Source: CAVUOA01 sp963742955 (GTDB lineage: Bacteria > Bacteroidota > Ignavibacteria > Tepidaquicellales > OLB5). Taken from it: DNA of 64,000 bases. Under the pieces are notes generated by a model, which was not told the origin of the DNA, did not search any database, and saw nothing but the letters and a program-made list of their open reading frames with translations. Positions 9,571 to 18,416 of this stretch are shown one piece after another. Both the position numbers and the translations under genes were made by a program. Each line of letters starts with the position of its first letter. Within the stretch, counting starts at the first letter, position 1. The stretch lies in contig CAVUOA010000009.1 in assembly GCA_963742955.1 (NCBI GenBank), positions 992,001 to 1,056,000 of the forward strand, in the 5' to 3' direction.

Positions 9571-10660
9571 ATGAGAATTATTCCGTTAGTTGTAACAATT
9601 GCATCCATAATGTTTCAATTTATTGTATGTACTGATTCAGAGGCACAGACACTCTTCAGAAGCGGGATGTTCTTTCATCACTCAACCGGAGAGTGCATCT
9701 GGGGACCTAACGGGAGCAGTACAAGTGTTCCGCAGGAAATAACTAGGTACAACACACAGCACAGCTATTCGGGTCAGAATGCAGTTACTCTGAATGAAAC
9801 ATGGTTCCCTCTCAATTATGATAACGATTGGTATTTATGGCACACCATATTTGAAACAAATTTCCCTGAGAATATAACCAACTATTTTTCGGGCAATAAA
9901 ATTATAATAATAAAATCATGCTTTCCTTCATCTGCAATCGAAGAATGGGGTCAGCCGCTTGATACAACAACACCTGACTATAAAACTGTTTACAACTATA
10001 AATGGCATTGGCGCCACATTCTGACTGTGATGAAGAACAACCCACAGAATTTCTTTGTAATATGGACAAATGCGCCGCTTACCCAGGCTGAAACAAACCC
10101 GGCATCTGCAATGCTGTCAAAAATGTTCTGCAAGTGGGCAAAGGATACTCTCGCACAGGGATTGGACCCCGTATTTGGTACCTTTCCCGCAAATGTTTAT
10201 GTGTTTGATTTTTTTTCTAAGCTGACTGATGCAAACGGTTATTTGCAGTTAATCTATGCAAGCTCTCCCAATGACCCTCATCCCAACGGGGCAGCAACTG
10301 CACTTGTAGCACCTCTGTTTGTAAATGAGGTGTTTGACCATTCGGTTGCTTATGAGCATGTTTTCGGAATAAAAAAACTGGGAAATAAAATCCCGGAAAG
10401 CTTCATATTATTTCAAAATTATCCTAATCCGTTTAATCCCGCCTCTGCGATAAGGTTTGGTGTTCCGAAAAATAGTTTGATAACATTAAAGATTTACAAT
10501 ATTCAGGGGAAAGAGATTGCTGTTTTAGTAAATGAAATACTCACTGCAAATAATTACGAAGTTATCTGGGATGCGGGCGGATACCCAAGTGGAATATATT
10601 TTTATTCACTTCAGAACAAATGATTTTTCCGATACGAAGAAGATGATGTTGTTGAAATGA
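9571..10660 (+). CDS. secreted SGNH-like protein with Por sorting domain, +1 frameshift near the end
   Basis: An exported protein: signal peptide to about residue 26 (ending SEAQ), preceded by AAGGAG. The body begins FFHHSTGECIWG and has a late DPHPNGAA motif. An early Ser/His-rich loop plus a D-x-H motif resemble SGNH-type hydrolases, but this is tentative. A type A Por domain follows (NYPNPFNPASAIRF, LKIYNIQGKEIAVLV, WDAGGYPSGIYFYSL). The frame then hits TGA at 10621, whereas the next frame reads TNDFSDTKKMMLLK and stops at 10660, the proper Por ending. Removing one A at 10614-10615 repairs it. Repaired length is about 362 residues. Confidence 0.8.
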
Positions 10661-10673
10661 TGCCCTCCATTAA

Positions 10674-10697
10674 TCTGCCGGCCTCGCCTCCGGCAGA
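10674..10697. repeat. short palindromic element
   Basis: TCTGCCGG (10674-10681) and CCGGCAGA (10690-10697) form an 8-bp hairpin in the gap before glmS. It is far more GC-rich than its surroundings and resembles the palindromes inserted in the tRNA-Leu copies (core CTGCC/GGCAG). No T-tract follows it. Confidence 0.55.
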
Positions 10698-10852
10698 CTA
10701 TAAATTTCAATACCTAAATAATAACCAATTCCGCCATTTTTCTACCCTTTAAACAGTATTGAGTAAGTGATATTTTAATGATAATTTGAAAAGATTTGGG
10801 TAAATTAAGCCCTTAATAATTTCTTTATAATCAAATACTTATATTAATAAAA

Positions 10853-12694
10853 ATGTGCGGAATAGTAGCTTATATTGGTAAACAGGAAGCATTGCCTTTA
10901 ATTTTAGACGGTCTCAGAAAACTCGAGTACAGAGGATATGATTCAGCAGGCGTGGCAATAATGTCAAATGGAGTCATAACTGTTAAGAAAAAAGCCGGAA
11001 AAGTAACTGAACTTGAAAAATTACTTGGAAGTAACGGGTTCGATAAAGACTCCACTATGGGATTTGGTCATACACGCTGGGCTACACACGGCGAGCCGAA
11101 TGATGTAAATGCTCATCCTATTTTCGATGATGATAACGAAATTGTTGTGATTCATAACGGTATAATTGAGAACTACAAAGCCATTAAGATTAAGCTCGAA
11201 CGCGAAGGATATGTATTCAAAACCGATACCGATACCGAATGTTTAGTACACCTTATCCACTCCCATCTTAAGAAAACCGGAAGCTTTGAAACTGCAGTAA
11301 GGTTTACACTGGCTGAGGTTGACGGAGCCTACGGCATATGTGTTTTATGTAAACAGGAACCCGACAAAATTATCGCTGCAAGAAACGGAAGTCCTTTAGT
11401 TCTCGGCGTCGGGGAAGGTGAATATATACTTGCTTCAGATGCAACAGCAATTATTCCTCACACCAGACAGGTTGTTTATCTTCTTGACGGCGAGATGGTT
11501 ACCGTAACAAGAGATAAATTCGAAATCAAAACAATAGATGATGAAGTTATACAGCATGAGCTTGAAGAAATTACATTTGATCTCGAGCAGATTGAAAAAG
11601 GCGGATACGAACACTTCATGCTCAAAGAAATTAATGAGCAGCCTGACTCTGTTATGAACACGATGCGGGGCCGAATAATCAAGGAAACGGGTCATGTTAA
11701 GCTCGGAGGACTTGCCAACGTAATGGATAAAATTGCGCATGCCAAGAGAATTACTATAACAGCCTGCGGTACAGCGTGGCATGCAGCCCTTTGCGGCGAG
11801 TATATGATTGAACAAACGTGCAGAATACCTGTTGAAGTTGAATACGCATCCGAGTTCAGATACAGAGACCCGGTTATTACACCCGGCGATATAATGTTTG
11901 TAATCAGCCAGAGTGGTGAAACAGCGGACACTATGGCAGCGCTTAAAGAGGCAAGAAAACGCGGAGCGGAGGTTTACGGTATTGTTAATGTAGTGGGAAG
12001 CTCAATAGCGCGCGAAACTGATGCAGGAGTTTATACTCACGCCGGTCCGGAAATCGGAGTTGCCTCAACGAAAGCATTTACATCACAGCTCACTGGTTTG
12101 GCGCTGATTTCACTGCTGATTGCCCAGCAGAAAAATCTGCTCCAGCACCATGAAATTCAAATGATAACAGATGAATTACACAGAATACCGGATAAAATCA
12201 GGCAAATCCTTGCTCAAAGCGATAAAATTCTTGAAATTGCTAAAGTATTTAAGTTCTGCCAGCACATGCTTTATCTTGGACGCGGAATTAATTTTCCTGT
12301 AGCTTTAGAAGGCGCATTGAAGCTAAAAGAAATATCATACATTCATGCTGAGGGTTATCCTGCCGCTGAAATGAAACACGGACCAATCGCCTTAATCGAC
12401 CAAAATATGCCTGTCATAGTGGTAGCGCCAAAGGATGCTACTTATGATAAAGTTATTTCGAATATACGTGAGGTAAAAGCCAGAAAAGGCGTTATAATTT
12501 CAATTACTGATGAAAACAATAACGAGCTTGATGAATATTCGGATTATTCAATCAAGATTCCTCCAACCATGAAACTGCTTTCTCCTCTGCTGACAACAAT
12601 CCCGCTGCAGCTATTCGCATACTACCTTGCGGTTCTCAGGGGATGCAATGTTGACCAGCCGAGAAACTTAGCAAAGAGCGTAACTGTAGAATAA
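10853..12694 (+). CDS. glmS: glutamine--fructose-6-phosphate aminotransferase (isomerizing)
   Basis: Makes glucosamine-6-phosphate from fructose-6-phosphate and glutamine, the first step to UDP-GlcNAc for peptidoglycan and lipid A; cytosolic. At 613 residues it has the usual length. The N-terminal Ntn glutaminase begins with the catalytic Cys (MCGIVAYIGK) and has GFGHTRWATHGEPNDVNAHP. Two SIS domains follow, with CGTAWHAALCGEYMIE, SQSGETADTMAALKEA and STKAFTSQL. The C-terminus ends in the family signature DQPRNLAKSVTVE. There is no Shine-Dalgarno site, as is usual in this group, and I see no glmS-ribozyme-like structure upstream. Confidence 0.97.
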   Translation: MCGIVAYIGKQEALPLILDGLRKLEYRGYDSAGVAIMSNGVITVKKKAGKVTELEKLLGSNGFDKDSTMGFGHTRWATHGEPNDVNAHPIFDDDNEIVVIHNGIIENYKAIKIKLEREGYVFKTDTDTECLVHLIHSHLKKTGSFETAVRFTLAEVDGAYGICVLCKQEPDKIIAARNGSPLVLGVGEGEYILASDATAIIPHTRQVVYLLDGEMVTVTRDKFEIKTIDDEVIQHELEEITFDLEQIEKGGYEHFMLKEINEQPDSVMNTMRGRIIKETGHVKLGGLANVMDKIAHAKRITITACGTAWHAALCGEYMIEQTCRIPVEVEYASEFRYRDPVITPGDIMFVISQSGETADTMAALKEARKRGAEVYGIVNVVGSSIARETDAGVYTHAGPEIGVASTKAFTSQLTGLALISLLIAQQKNLLQHHEIQMITDELHRIPDKIRQILAQSDKILEIAKVFKFCQHMLYLGRGINFPVALEGALKLKEISYIHAEGYPAAEMKHGPIALIDQNMPVIVVAPKDATYDKVISNIREVKARKGVIISITDENNNELDEYSDYSIKIPPTMKLLSPLLTTIPLQLFAYYLAVLRGCNVDQPRNLAKSVTVE

Positions 12695-12743
12695 AATAAT
12701 GTTGTTGCTGAAAACATCAATAAGAATGTAGGAAAGTTCATAG

Positions 12744-12779
12744 TAAAAAAAAAGCGGGGTTCAGTTCCCCGCTTTTTTT
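12744..12779. terminator. bidirectional terminator between glmS and the M28 peptidase
   Basis: AAAGCGGGG/CCCCGCTTT (12751-12759 and 12767-12775) with a 7-base loop. An A-run lies on one side and a T-run on the other, so it can stop both convergent genes. Confidence 0.92.
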
Positions 12780-12797
12780 ATAACGTCTGTTAAGATA

Positions 12798-14606
12798 TTA
12801 CTTATTAAATACTACATGCAGTGTTAGTTCTTCTTCTCCCCTTTTGACTACAACATCTGTTTCATCTCCGGGCTTAAAATCACCTAAGGCATATGTATAA
12901 TCATATATGTTTTTTACATCGTGTGTTCCAAACTTAATTATAATATCACCTTTAAGAAGTCCTGCTTTCTCTCCGGGTCCGCCGGATTTTACTCCTGTTA
13001 TCTGAAGTCCCGCAACAGCATCGGAATAATCAGGAATAATACCAAGGGTAACTTTAAATCCTCTGTTCGTTTTCTTTTCTTCTTCTTTTGCTTTAACATA
13101 ATCGGGTTTCTGAGGAAGGTTATCTATTGTATTTATCACGCCGTAAACAAGGTCAAGAACCTTCACTTCGCCTTCGGCATTAATTTTATCCCAGTCATCC
13201 GATGGTCTGTGATAATCGGAATGCAGTCCTGTAAAAAACTGAAGCACGGGTAAATCTTTTGCATAAAAGCTTGATTGGTCGGAAGGACCGTACCCGCTTT
13301 CGCCTAAGGTTAACTTAAGATGATTCTGAATATTATTAAGCGAATCGAGTATGTTTTTCCAGATTGATGATGTTCCGGCTCCTTCAACAGTCAGCTTATC
13401 TTCATTCAATCTGCCAATCATATCCATATTTATCATAGCAACTATGTTATATTTTTTGAAAAGCTCACTCTTTGTAAAATATGCCGAGCCGATTAAGCCT
13501 GCTTCCTCTCCGCTGAAGAGCATAAATATATAGCTGCGTTTCAGGTTTGATTTCTCTGAAGCCATTTTATCGGCAAGCTCCATCACACCCGAGCAGCCCG
13601 AAGCATTATCATCAGCTCCGTTATGGATTGCCGGTTCATGTTTTTCATACAGCGAACCGTATTTCATTCCGTCTCCAAGGTGGTCCATGTGAGCGCCGAT
13701 AACAATTACTTCATTTTTTAACACGGGGTCGTTTCCTTCGATGTACCCGATAATGTTTGCAGTATTTGAGTTCACATATTCAAGGTCAGAGCGGAACTTA
13801 ACTTTTATATTTTCCAGCGGGAATGAATTAGGTGTTTTATTGCTGTCAATTCCTTTTTGCACATCCAGAAGATTTTTTCCGTTAGCTTTGAACATCTTTG
13901 ACACAATGTTCCTGCTCACATTTATTACAGGAATTCCTATATTTTCATTTTCATTTGAAAGGCGGAGTTTTGTCATAAGCTCATCATCACCGTCATTAGG
14001 TCCTGTAACAACAATAATACCCTTTGCCCCTGCGTCTCTAACGGCATTGCATTTCTTTCTGAGCGGCTCATAATCAGCAAACGCGTCATCATGAGGGGTG
14101 TTATAGCCCGGCGTGTAACGCAAAATAACCGCAATTTTACCGTTAAGGTTAATCTTTCCGAAGTCATCATACTTTTTATCCGGCGCATTTATGCCATAGC
14201 CTGCAAATATCAGTCCACCTTCAATTTCTTCGTTGTGAGAGAAATTAACGGGATAGAAATCTTTACCCATTTTATATTCGGATTCATCTCCGTTAATATC
14301 TGCGGAAAAGCTGTTATTCTTTCCGGCTTTAATTTCGGTTACAAAGCTGAAATGCTGCCTGTACCCGTCATCGGCTATCGGAGTAAGTCCGTATGATTTA
14401 AATAAATTAACAGCATAATCTTCCGCAAGCGAATCGCCGTGTGTTCCCGGGAACCTGCCTCCAAGCTCATCGCTTGCCAGGTATTTTATATGCGATAGCA
14501 CATCATCAGCTGTAATATCATGCCCGCCGGTTAGAGTAAACGAATAAAAAACAAAGCTGAATACAGCAATGAAAGGCAAACTATATTTGTAAAATTTATT
14601 TAACAT
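12798..14606 (-). CDS. M28 family zinc aminopeptidase with PA and PDZ domains
   Basis: A 602-residue exported metallopeptidase. Order: signal/anchor segment (FIAVFSFVFYSFTLTGG), N-terminal region with ELGGRFPGTHGDS, a protease-associated (PA) insert with GAKGIIVVTGPND, then the M28 zinc site: GAHMDHLG (His, Asp), GADDNASG (bridging Asp), FSGEEAGLIGS (catalytic and metal Glu), NMDMIGRL (Asp), and HSDYHRPSD with the last His. A PDZ domain closes the protein (LQITGVKSGGPGEKAGLLKG). It probably degrades peptides in the periplasm or outside. It is convergent with glmS and lies downstream of the TolB-like gene. Confidence 0.93.
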   Translation of the reverse strand: MLNKFYKYSLPFIAVFSFVFYSFTLTGGHDITADDVLSHIKYLASDELGGRFPGTHGDSLAEDYAVNLFKSYGLTPIADDGYRQHFSFVTEIKAGKNNSFSADINGDESEYKMGKDFYPVNFSHNEEIEGGLIFAGYGINAPDKKYDDFGKINLNGKIAVILRYTPGYNTPHDDAFADYEPLRKKCNAVRDAGAKGIIVVTGPNDGDDELMTKLRLSNENENIGIPVINVSRNIVSKMFKANGKNLLDVQKGIDSNKTPNSFPLENIKVKFRSDLEYVNSNTANIIGYIEGNDPVLKNEVIVIGAHMDHLGDGMKYGSLYEKHEPAIHNGADDNASGCSGVMELADKMASEKSNLKRSYIFMLFSGEEAGLIGSAYFTKSELFKKYNIVAMINMDMIGRLNEDKLTVEGAGTSSIWKNILDSLNNIQNHLKLTLGESGYGPSDQSSFYAKDLPVLQFFTGLHSDYHRPSDDWDKINAEGEVKVLDLVYGVINTIDNLPQKPDYVKAKEEEKKTNRGFKVTLGIIPDYSDAVAGLQITGVKSGGPGEKAGLLKGDIIIKFGTHDVKNIYDYTYALGDFKPGDETDVVVKRGEEELTLHVVFNK

Positions 14607-14653
14607 TATATTGAATTTTTAATATTTACTGTTTGATTTTTGATATTAGATTT

Positions 14654-15748
14654 TTATTCAACCCAATCGCATATAAAGACATTTGTTTCATGCGGAATTG
14701 CATCGAACCTGTTGGAACAGAAAACAAATTTCCTGCCATCTGGCGAGAACATCGGGAAACCGTCAAACGAATTACTGTAAGTAATTCTTTCCAGCCCGGT
14801 TCCGTCAGTATTAATAGCAAACAGGCTGAAAGTTCTGCCCTGCGGGTCTTCCATGTTGGAGCAGAATATTATTCTATTACCGTCGGGGAAAAAGAAAGGC
14901 GCAAAGTTTGCAGCGCCGTTATTTGTAACCCTTACATTATCCGAACCGTCTGCATTCATAACGTAGATATCCAAAGCATGCGGCCTTACAAGTCCCTGTG
15001 AGAGAAGAGTCTTAAACTCTGTTTTTTCTTCATCAGTTTGCGGCCTTGATGCGCGGTATACTATTTTTTTACCGTCATTTGAATAATATGCGCCGCCGTC
15101 ATACCCAACTTCAAATGTTAATCTTTTTACATCCGAGCCGTCAAGATTCATTGAATATAGTTCAATATCTCCGTCGCGTGTGGAAGTGAAAACAATCCTG
15201 TCACCCTTTGGAGAAATTGTTGCTTCGGCGTCATAACCTTTCTCTTTTGTAAGCTGAACGATATTGCTCCCGTCATCATTAGCTTTAAATATATCGTACG
15301 TATCGTATAAAGCCCATACATATCCCTTTGAAAAATCCGGTTTAGGCGGACATTCATCACCGCCAAGAAAAGTGGATGAATACAGAATACTTTTCCCGTC
15401 AGGGTAAAAATATGAACAGGTAGTAGCGCCTTTACCGTTGCTTACCATTTTTTTATTTGAACCGTCTATGTTCATTGTATAAATCTGGTCGCACTGCATA
15501 TTTCCTGTTCGTGACTGAAATATAAGCCTTGCGCCGTCAAAAGAGAAATACGCCTCAGCGTTTTCACCGCCATTAGTGAGCATTTTCATGTTTTTAAAAT
15601 GAGTTTCTCCGGGAAAGATTAAAGTATCGGAAATTTTAGCGGTTGTATGAATTTCCGGATTGGTAAAATTAAGAGATGAAAATGCGAATAAAACAGCTGT
15701 CAATAAAACCGGAAGAAACAGCTTATTCTTCAAAGAAGCGCCTGACAT
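14654..15748 (-). CDS. TolB-like beta-propeller (PD40) protein, exported
   Basis: A 364-residue protein with an N-terminal signal sequence (LFLPVLLTAVLFAFSSL) and repeated PD40/WD40-like blades: SFDGARLIFQS, FYPDGKSILYSS, SPKGDRIVFTS, SNDGKKIVYRA, FPDGNRIIFCS and SPDGRKFVFCS, each followed by a YxMNxDGS-type strand. It is probably a periplasmic six-bladed propeller involved in binding. I start at the ATG at 15748, six bases after a perfect AGGAGGTG. A GTG nine bases earlier is less well placed. It overlaps the 3' end of relA by 26 bases. Confidence 0.85.
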   Translation of the reverse strand: MSGASLKNKLFLPVLLTAVLFAFSSLNFTNPEIHTTAKISDTLIFPGETHFKNMKMLTNGGENAEAYFSFDGARLIFQSRTGNMQCDQIYTMNIDGSNKKMVSNGKGATTCSYFYPDGKSILYSSTFLGGDECPPKPDFSKGYVWALYDTYDIFKANDDGSNIVQLTKEKGYDAEATISPKGDRIVFTSTRDGDIELYSMNLDGSDVKRLTFEVGYDGGAYYSNDGKKIVYRASRPQTDEEKTEFKTLLSQGLVRPHALDIYVMNADGSDNVRVTNNGAANFAPFFFPDGNRIIFCSNMEDPQGRTFSLFAINTDGTGLERITYSNSFDGFPMFSPDGRKFVFCSNRFDAIPHETNVFICDWVE

Positions 15749-17340
15749 CAAACACACCTCCTATGCTTTTGATTTTATTTATTAATTGATTTAAATGTTC
15801 AACATTTTTTACCATCAAGATAACAGAACCATCGAATGTTGAGCCTTTCGATGCTATATTTACACTTTTAATGTTAGTATTGTTCTGCGAAGCAATTGCA
15901 TGTGTTATTTCATTCAGCATGCCGGGTTTATCCTCACCGCCGATTTTTATCCCTACTAAAAATTCCTCTTCGGAATTTTCAGGCCATTGCACATCTATAA
16001 TCCTGTCAGGGTCCATTAAGAACAGGTTTGTGAGGTTTTTACAGGTTTTTTTATGAATTTTCACACCTTCGGTTTTTGTTATAAAACCGATAATATCCTC
16101 GCCGGGAATCGGGTTGCAGCAGTTTGCGTAAGAGAACATCATATCTTTTACTTCACCGCCTGCAATTATTGAACCCTTCGATGCTCTGGCGGTTTTAATA
16201 TAGGTCTCAAACAAATTAGTTTGAATATCTTTTTCCATCTGGGCAAATGTCTTATCCATAGGCTTAACATATTCAGATTCTATTTCGCCCGTCAGTAGGC
16301 GGTTCCTGTCTTTTATAATTTCAAACAGCTCGTCTGTATTTGCCTTGTTATCCGCTATAGAAATATAAAAATGCTGCAGGTTATCAAACTTAAGCCTGAT
16401 AAACAATTTGGAAAGCTCATCTTCTGAAAGAGAAAATTTATTTTTTTTAAGCTTCTTTTCCCAAATTTCTTTGCCCTGGTCAATTTTAATTCTGCGCTCA
16501 TTATTAAACCATTTATGGATTTCGGATTTTGCTTTATGTGTAACTACAAACTTCTCCCAGTCCTGATGCGGGCGCTTGATTTTTGATGTGATTATTTCCA
16601 CCTGGTCACCGCTTTTCAGCTTTGTTTCCAATGGCGCAATTTTCCCGTTAATTTTAGCGCCTATGCATTTATATCCTATTTCCGTATGAATTTCAAAAGC
16701 AAAATCCACAGGCGTAGAGTTTACCGGAAGAATTTTCAGCTCGCCTTTCGGAGTAAACACATACATCTCATCCTGGTAGAGGTTAAGCTTAAGACTCTCC
16801 ATAATCTGTCCCGGTGAAGACTCTTTTGAAGACGATTCAAATAATTCTCTTATCCATGTAATCCAGTCTTCCATCTGCTTATCATTTGCGCTTATATTCT
16901 CTTTATATTTCCAGTGTGCTGCCACGCCTTTTTCCGCTACCTCATGCATATCGCGTGTACGGATTTGAACTTCCACCATTTTTCCTTCGGGACCAAGCAG
17001 GGTTGTATGAATCGACTGGTAACCGTTCTTCTTCGGAAGAGAAACATAATCTTTAAAGCGTTCCGGTATGGGGATATAAATTTCCGAACAAAGACCGTAA
17101 ACAGTAAAGCAATCGTTCTTACTCGGAGTATCGAGAATAACCCTAACGGCAAATAAATCGTAAATCTCTTCAAACGTTTTACTTCTTAATCTCATCTTCT
17201 TGGCAATGCTGTAAAGATTTTTTGCTCTGCCGTAAATTTCGAACTGAAAATTCTGTTTATTCAGCGCTGCTTTAATGGGTTGTATAAATTTATTAACATA
17301 CCCTTCACGCTCCTTTTTACGGGCAAGTACTTTCTTTTTG
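15723..17340 (-). CDS. relA: RelA/SpoT-family (p)ppGpp synthetase, 5' part missing at the chimeric join
   Basis: C-terminal two thirds of a Rel protein, which makes (and usually also degrades) the alarmone (p)ppGpp. Present: the synthetase domain with YGRAKNLYSIAKKM, FAVRVILD, KKNGYQSIHTTLLGPEG and VEVQIRTRDMHEVAEKG; TGS (VFTPKGELKILPVNSTPVDF); the conserved-cysteine segment YANCCNPIPGEDIIGFIT; and a C-terminal ACT domain ending VRRFFEE. The N-terminal HD hydrolase domain (about 200 residues) is absent because homology starts at VLARKKEREGYV, codon 17 of the open frame. The preceding codons belong to another gene (dapA). The loss is therefore an artefact of the join and not natural. Confidence 0.9.
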
Positions 17341-17378
17341 CCGGGCGTGATCAGTGCCGTGTAACAGCCTGCTTTCAT
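17337..17378 (-). CDS. dapA: 5' end of a dapA gene (4-hydroxy-tetrahydrodipicolinate synthase), cut at the join
   Basis: The codons from 17378 read MKAGCYTALITPG, matching the first beta-strand of the DapA barrel (GCYTALITP) as found in Desulfobacterota. A strong ribosome binding site (AAGGAAGGGGATCGCC) and a promoter precede it. After about 13 codons the frame passes into relA. The fragment belongs to the GC-rich genome, and the rest of the gene is not in the window. Confidence 0.75.
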
Positions 17379-17771
17379 GGCGATCCCCTTCCTTGAGAGG
17401 TGTGGTTATCCGATAAAAATGGATGCTTACAATTTTCAGGCACCGTAAAGAAAACCATAAACCATGTCAAGAAAAAACATGGGCGCCGGTGGGGCAAGCC
17501 CGGCATTTTCGCTTGACAACCCGCAGGGCTTGCCGTAAGCGCAGCAAAACCCGGACGGGTGGCTTTTGACAACCCGAAGCTGATCAGGTAGATAGACTGA
17601 AGACTGAAGGCTTTTAGGAAAAAAGCATGCGCGTCCACACGAAGCCAAAATCGTTTGGGTACCTTGGCCGGTGATGGCGTCATCTATGGTCATTATTGCC
17701 TTTCAATCTTCAGCCTTCAGCCTAAACACCTGCATAGTTACGATGTCAATTGAAAGCGAGGAACAGCCTTC
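17379..17771. other. intergenic region between dapA and the TPR gene, with repeats
   Basis: I see no gene here; the open frames in it have no recognisable content. It contains the dapA promoter, an inverted repeat GGCAAGCCC/GGGCTTGCC (17493-17501, 17526-17534), two copies of TTGACAACCCG (17513-17523, 17566-17576), and a dispersed inverted pair built from CTGAAG/CTTCAG units (about 17595-17613 and 17704-17722). The latter resembles intergenic repeats frequent in GC-rich sulfate reducers. Confidence 0.6.
17442..17470 (-). promoter_or_regulatory. sigma70-type promoter for the dapA fragment
   Basis: Read on the minus strand: a perfect TTGACA (17470-17465), a 17-base spacer, then TACGGT (17447-17442). 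It sits about 65 bases upstream of the dapA ATG and points toward it. Confidence 0.6.
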
Positions 17772-18407
17772 ATGACGAAAGCCAAAGACGCTGATGAATA
17801 TATCGCTATCCAACAGGAGGCTATTCATAATAACCCGGAATGCGGCAACTCGCACTATAACCTGGCGGTTGCCCTATTGGGGAAGCGGCAGTTTGAAGAG
17901 GCCGAGCGCGAATTGAACGAGGCCCTCGAATGCAGCCCGGGCCTGGCCGAAGCCTATATCCTGCTGGGCGGCATCTGCATGCAGCGCGGGGACCTCGATG
18001 GCTGCCTGCGCAATAACCGCATGGCCATCAAGGTGCGTCCGGGTTTTTCCGAGGGGTACGGGAACATCGGCTTCGTGGAGTTGCAGCGGGGCAACATCGA
18101 TGCGGCCATCGAGAACCTCGAGCGCGCCACGTATTTCAACTTCCGCTACATCCAGGCCTTCGCCAACCTGGCCAATGCCTACCTGATGAAGGGCCGCATC
18201 GACGAGGCCATCGAGGCCAACCACAAGGCCCTCGTGCTGGCCCCGGATTTCGCGCCGGCGCACAACAACCTGGCCATCACCTACCTGGAAAAAGGGCAAT
18301 ACGCCCTCGCCGTCGAGCATTGCGACAAGGCGGTGGAACTGGGGTACGACGTGGCAGCTCAGATTCGGCAGGAGATTGAAGAGCAGCGTGCGAATCTGAA
18401 AAAGTAA
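17772..18407 (+). CDS. TPR-repeat protein upstream of dsrAB
   Basis: A 211-residue soluble protein built from about five tetratricopeptide repeats: NSHYNLAVALLGKRQFEEAE, AEAYILLGGICMQRGDLDGC, SEGYGNIGFVELQRGNIDAA, IQAFANLANAYLMKGRIDEA and APAHNNLAITYLEKGQYALA, followed by a basic helical tail. There is no signal peptide. TPR units bind partner proteins, and the position just before dsrA suggests a helper role for the sulfite reductase system, which is inference only. Start ATG 17772 follows GCGAGGAA. The next gene begins 9 bases after the stop. Confidence 0.85.
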   Translation: MTKAKDADEYIAIQQEAIHNNPECGNSHYNLAVALLGKRQFEEAERELNEALECSPGLAEAYILLGGICMQRGDLDGCLRNNRMAIKVRPGFSEGYGNIGFVELQRGNIDAAIENLERATYFNFRYIQAFANLANAYLMKGRIDEAIEANHKALVLAPDFAPAHNNLAITYLEKGQYALAVEHCDKAVELGYDVAAQIRQEIEEQRANLKK

Positions 18408-18416
18408 AAAAGTCCA

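Noticed and set aside
10853..12694. A glmS ribozyme upstream of glmS
   Set aside because: The 192-base upstream gap is AT-rich with only one short palindrome and no recognisable ribozyme core.
17436..17693. 85- and 102-residue minus-strand frames between dapA and the TPR gene
   Set aside because: Low-complexity content without homology; the stretch contains a promoter and inverted repeats and reads as intergenic.
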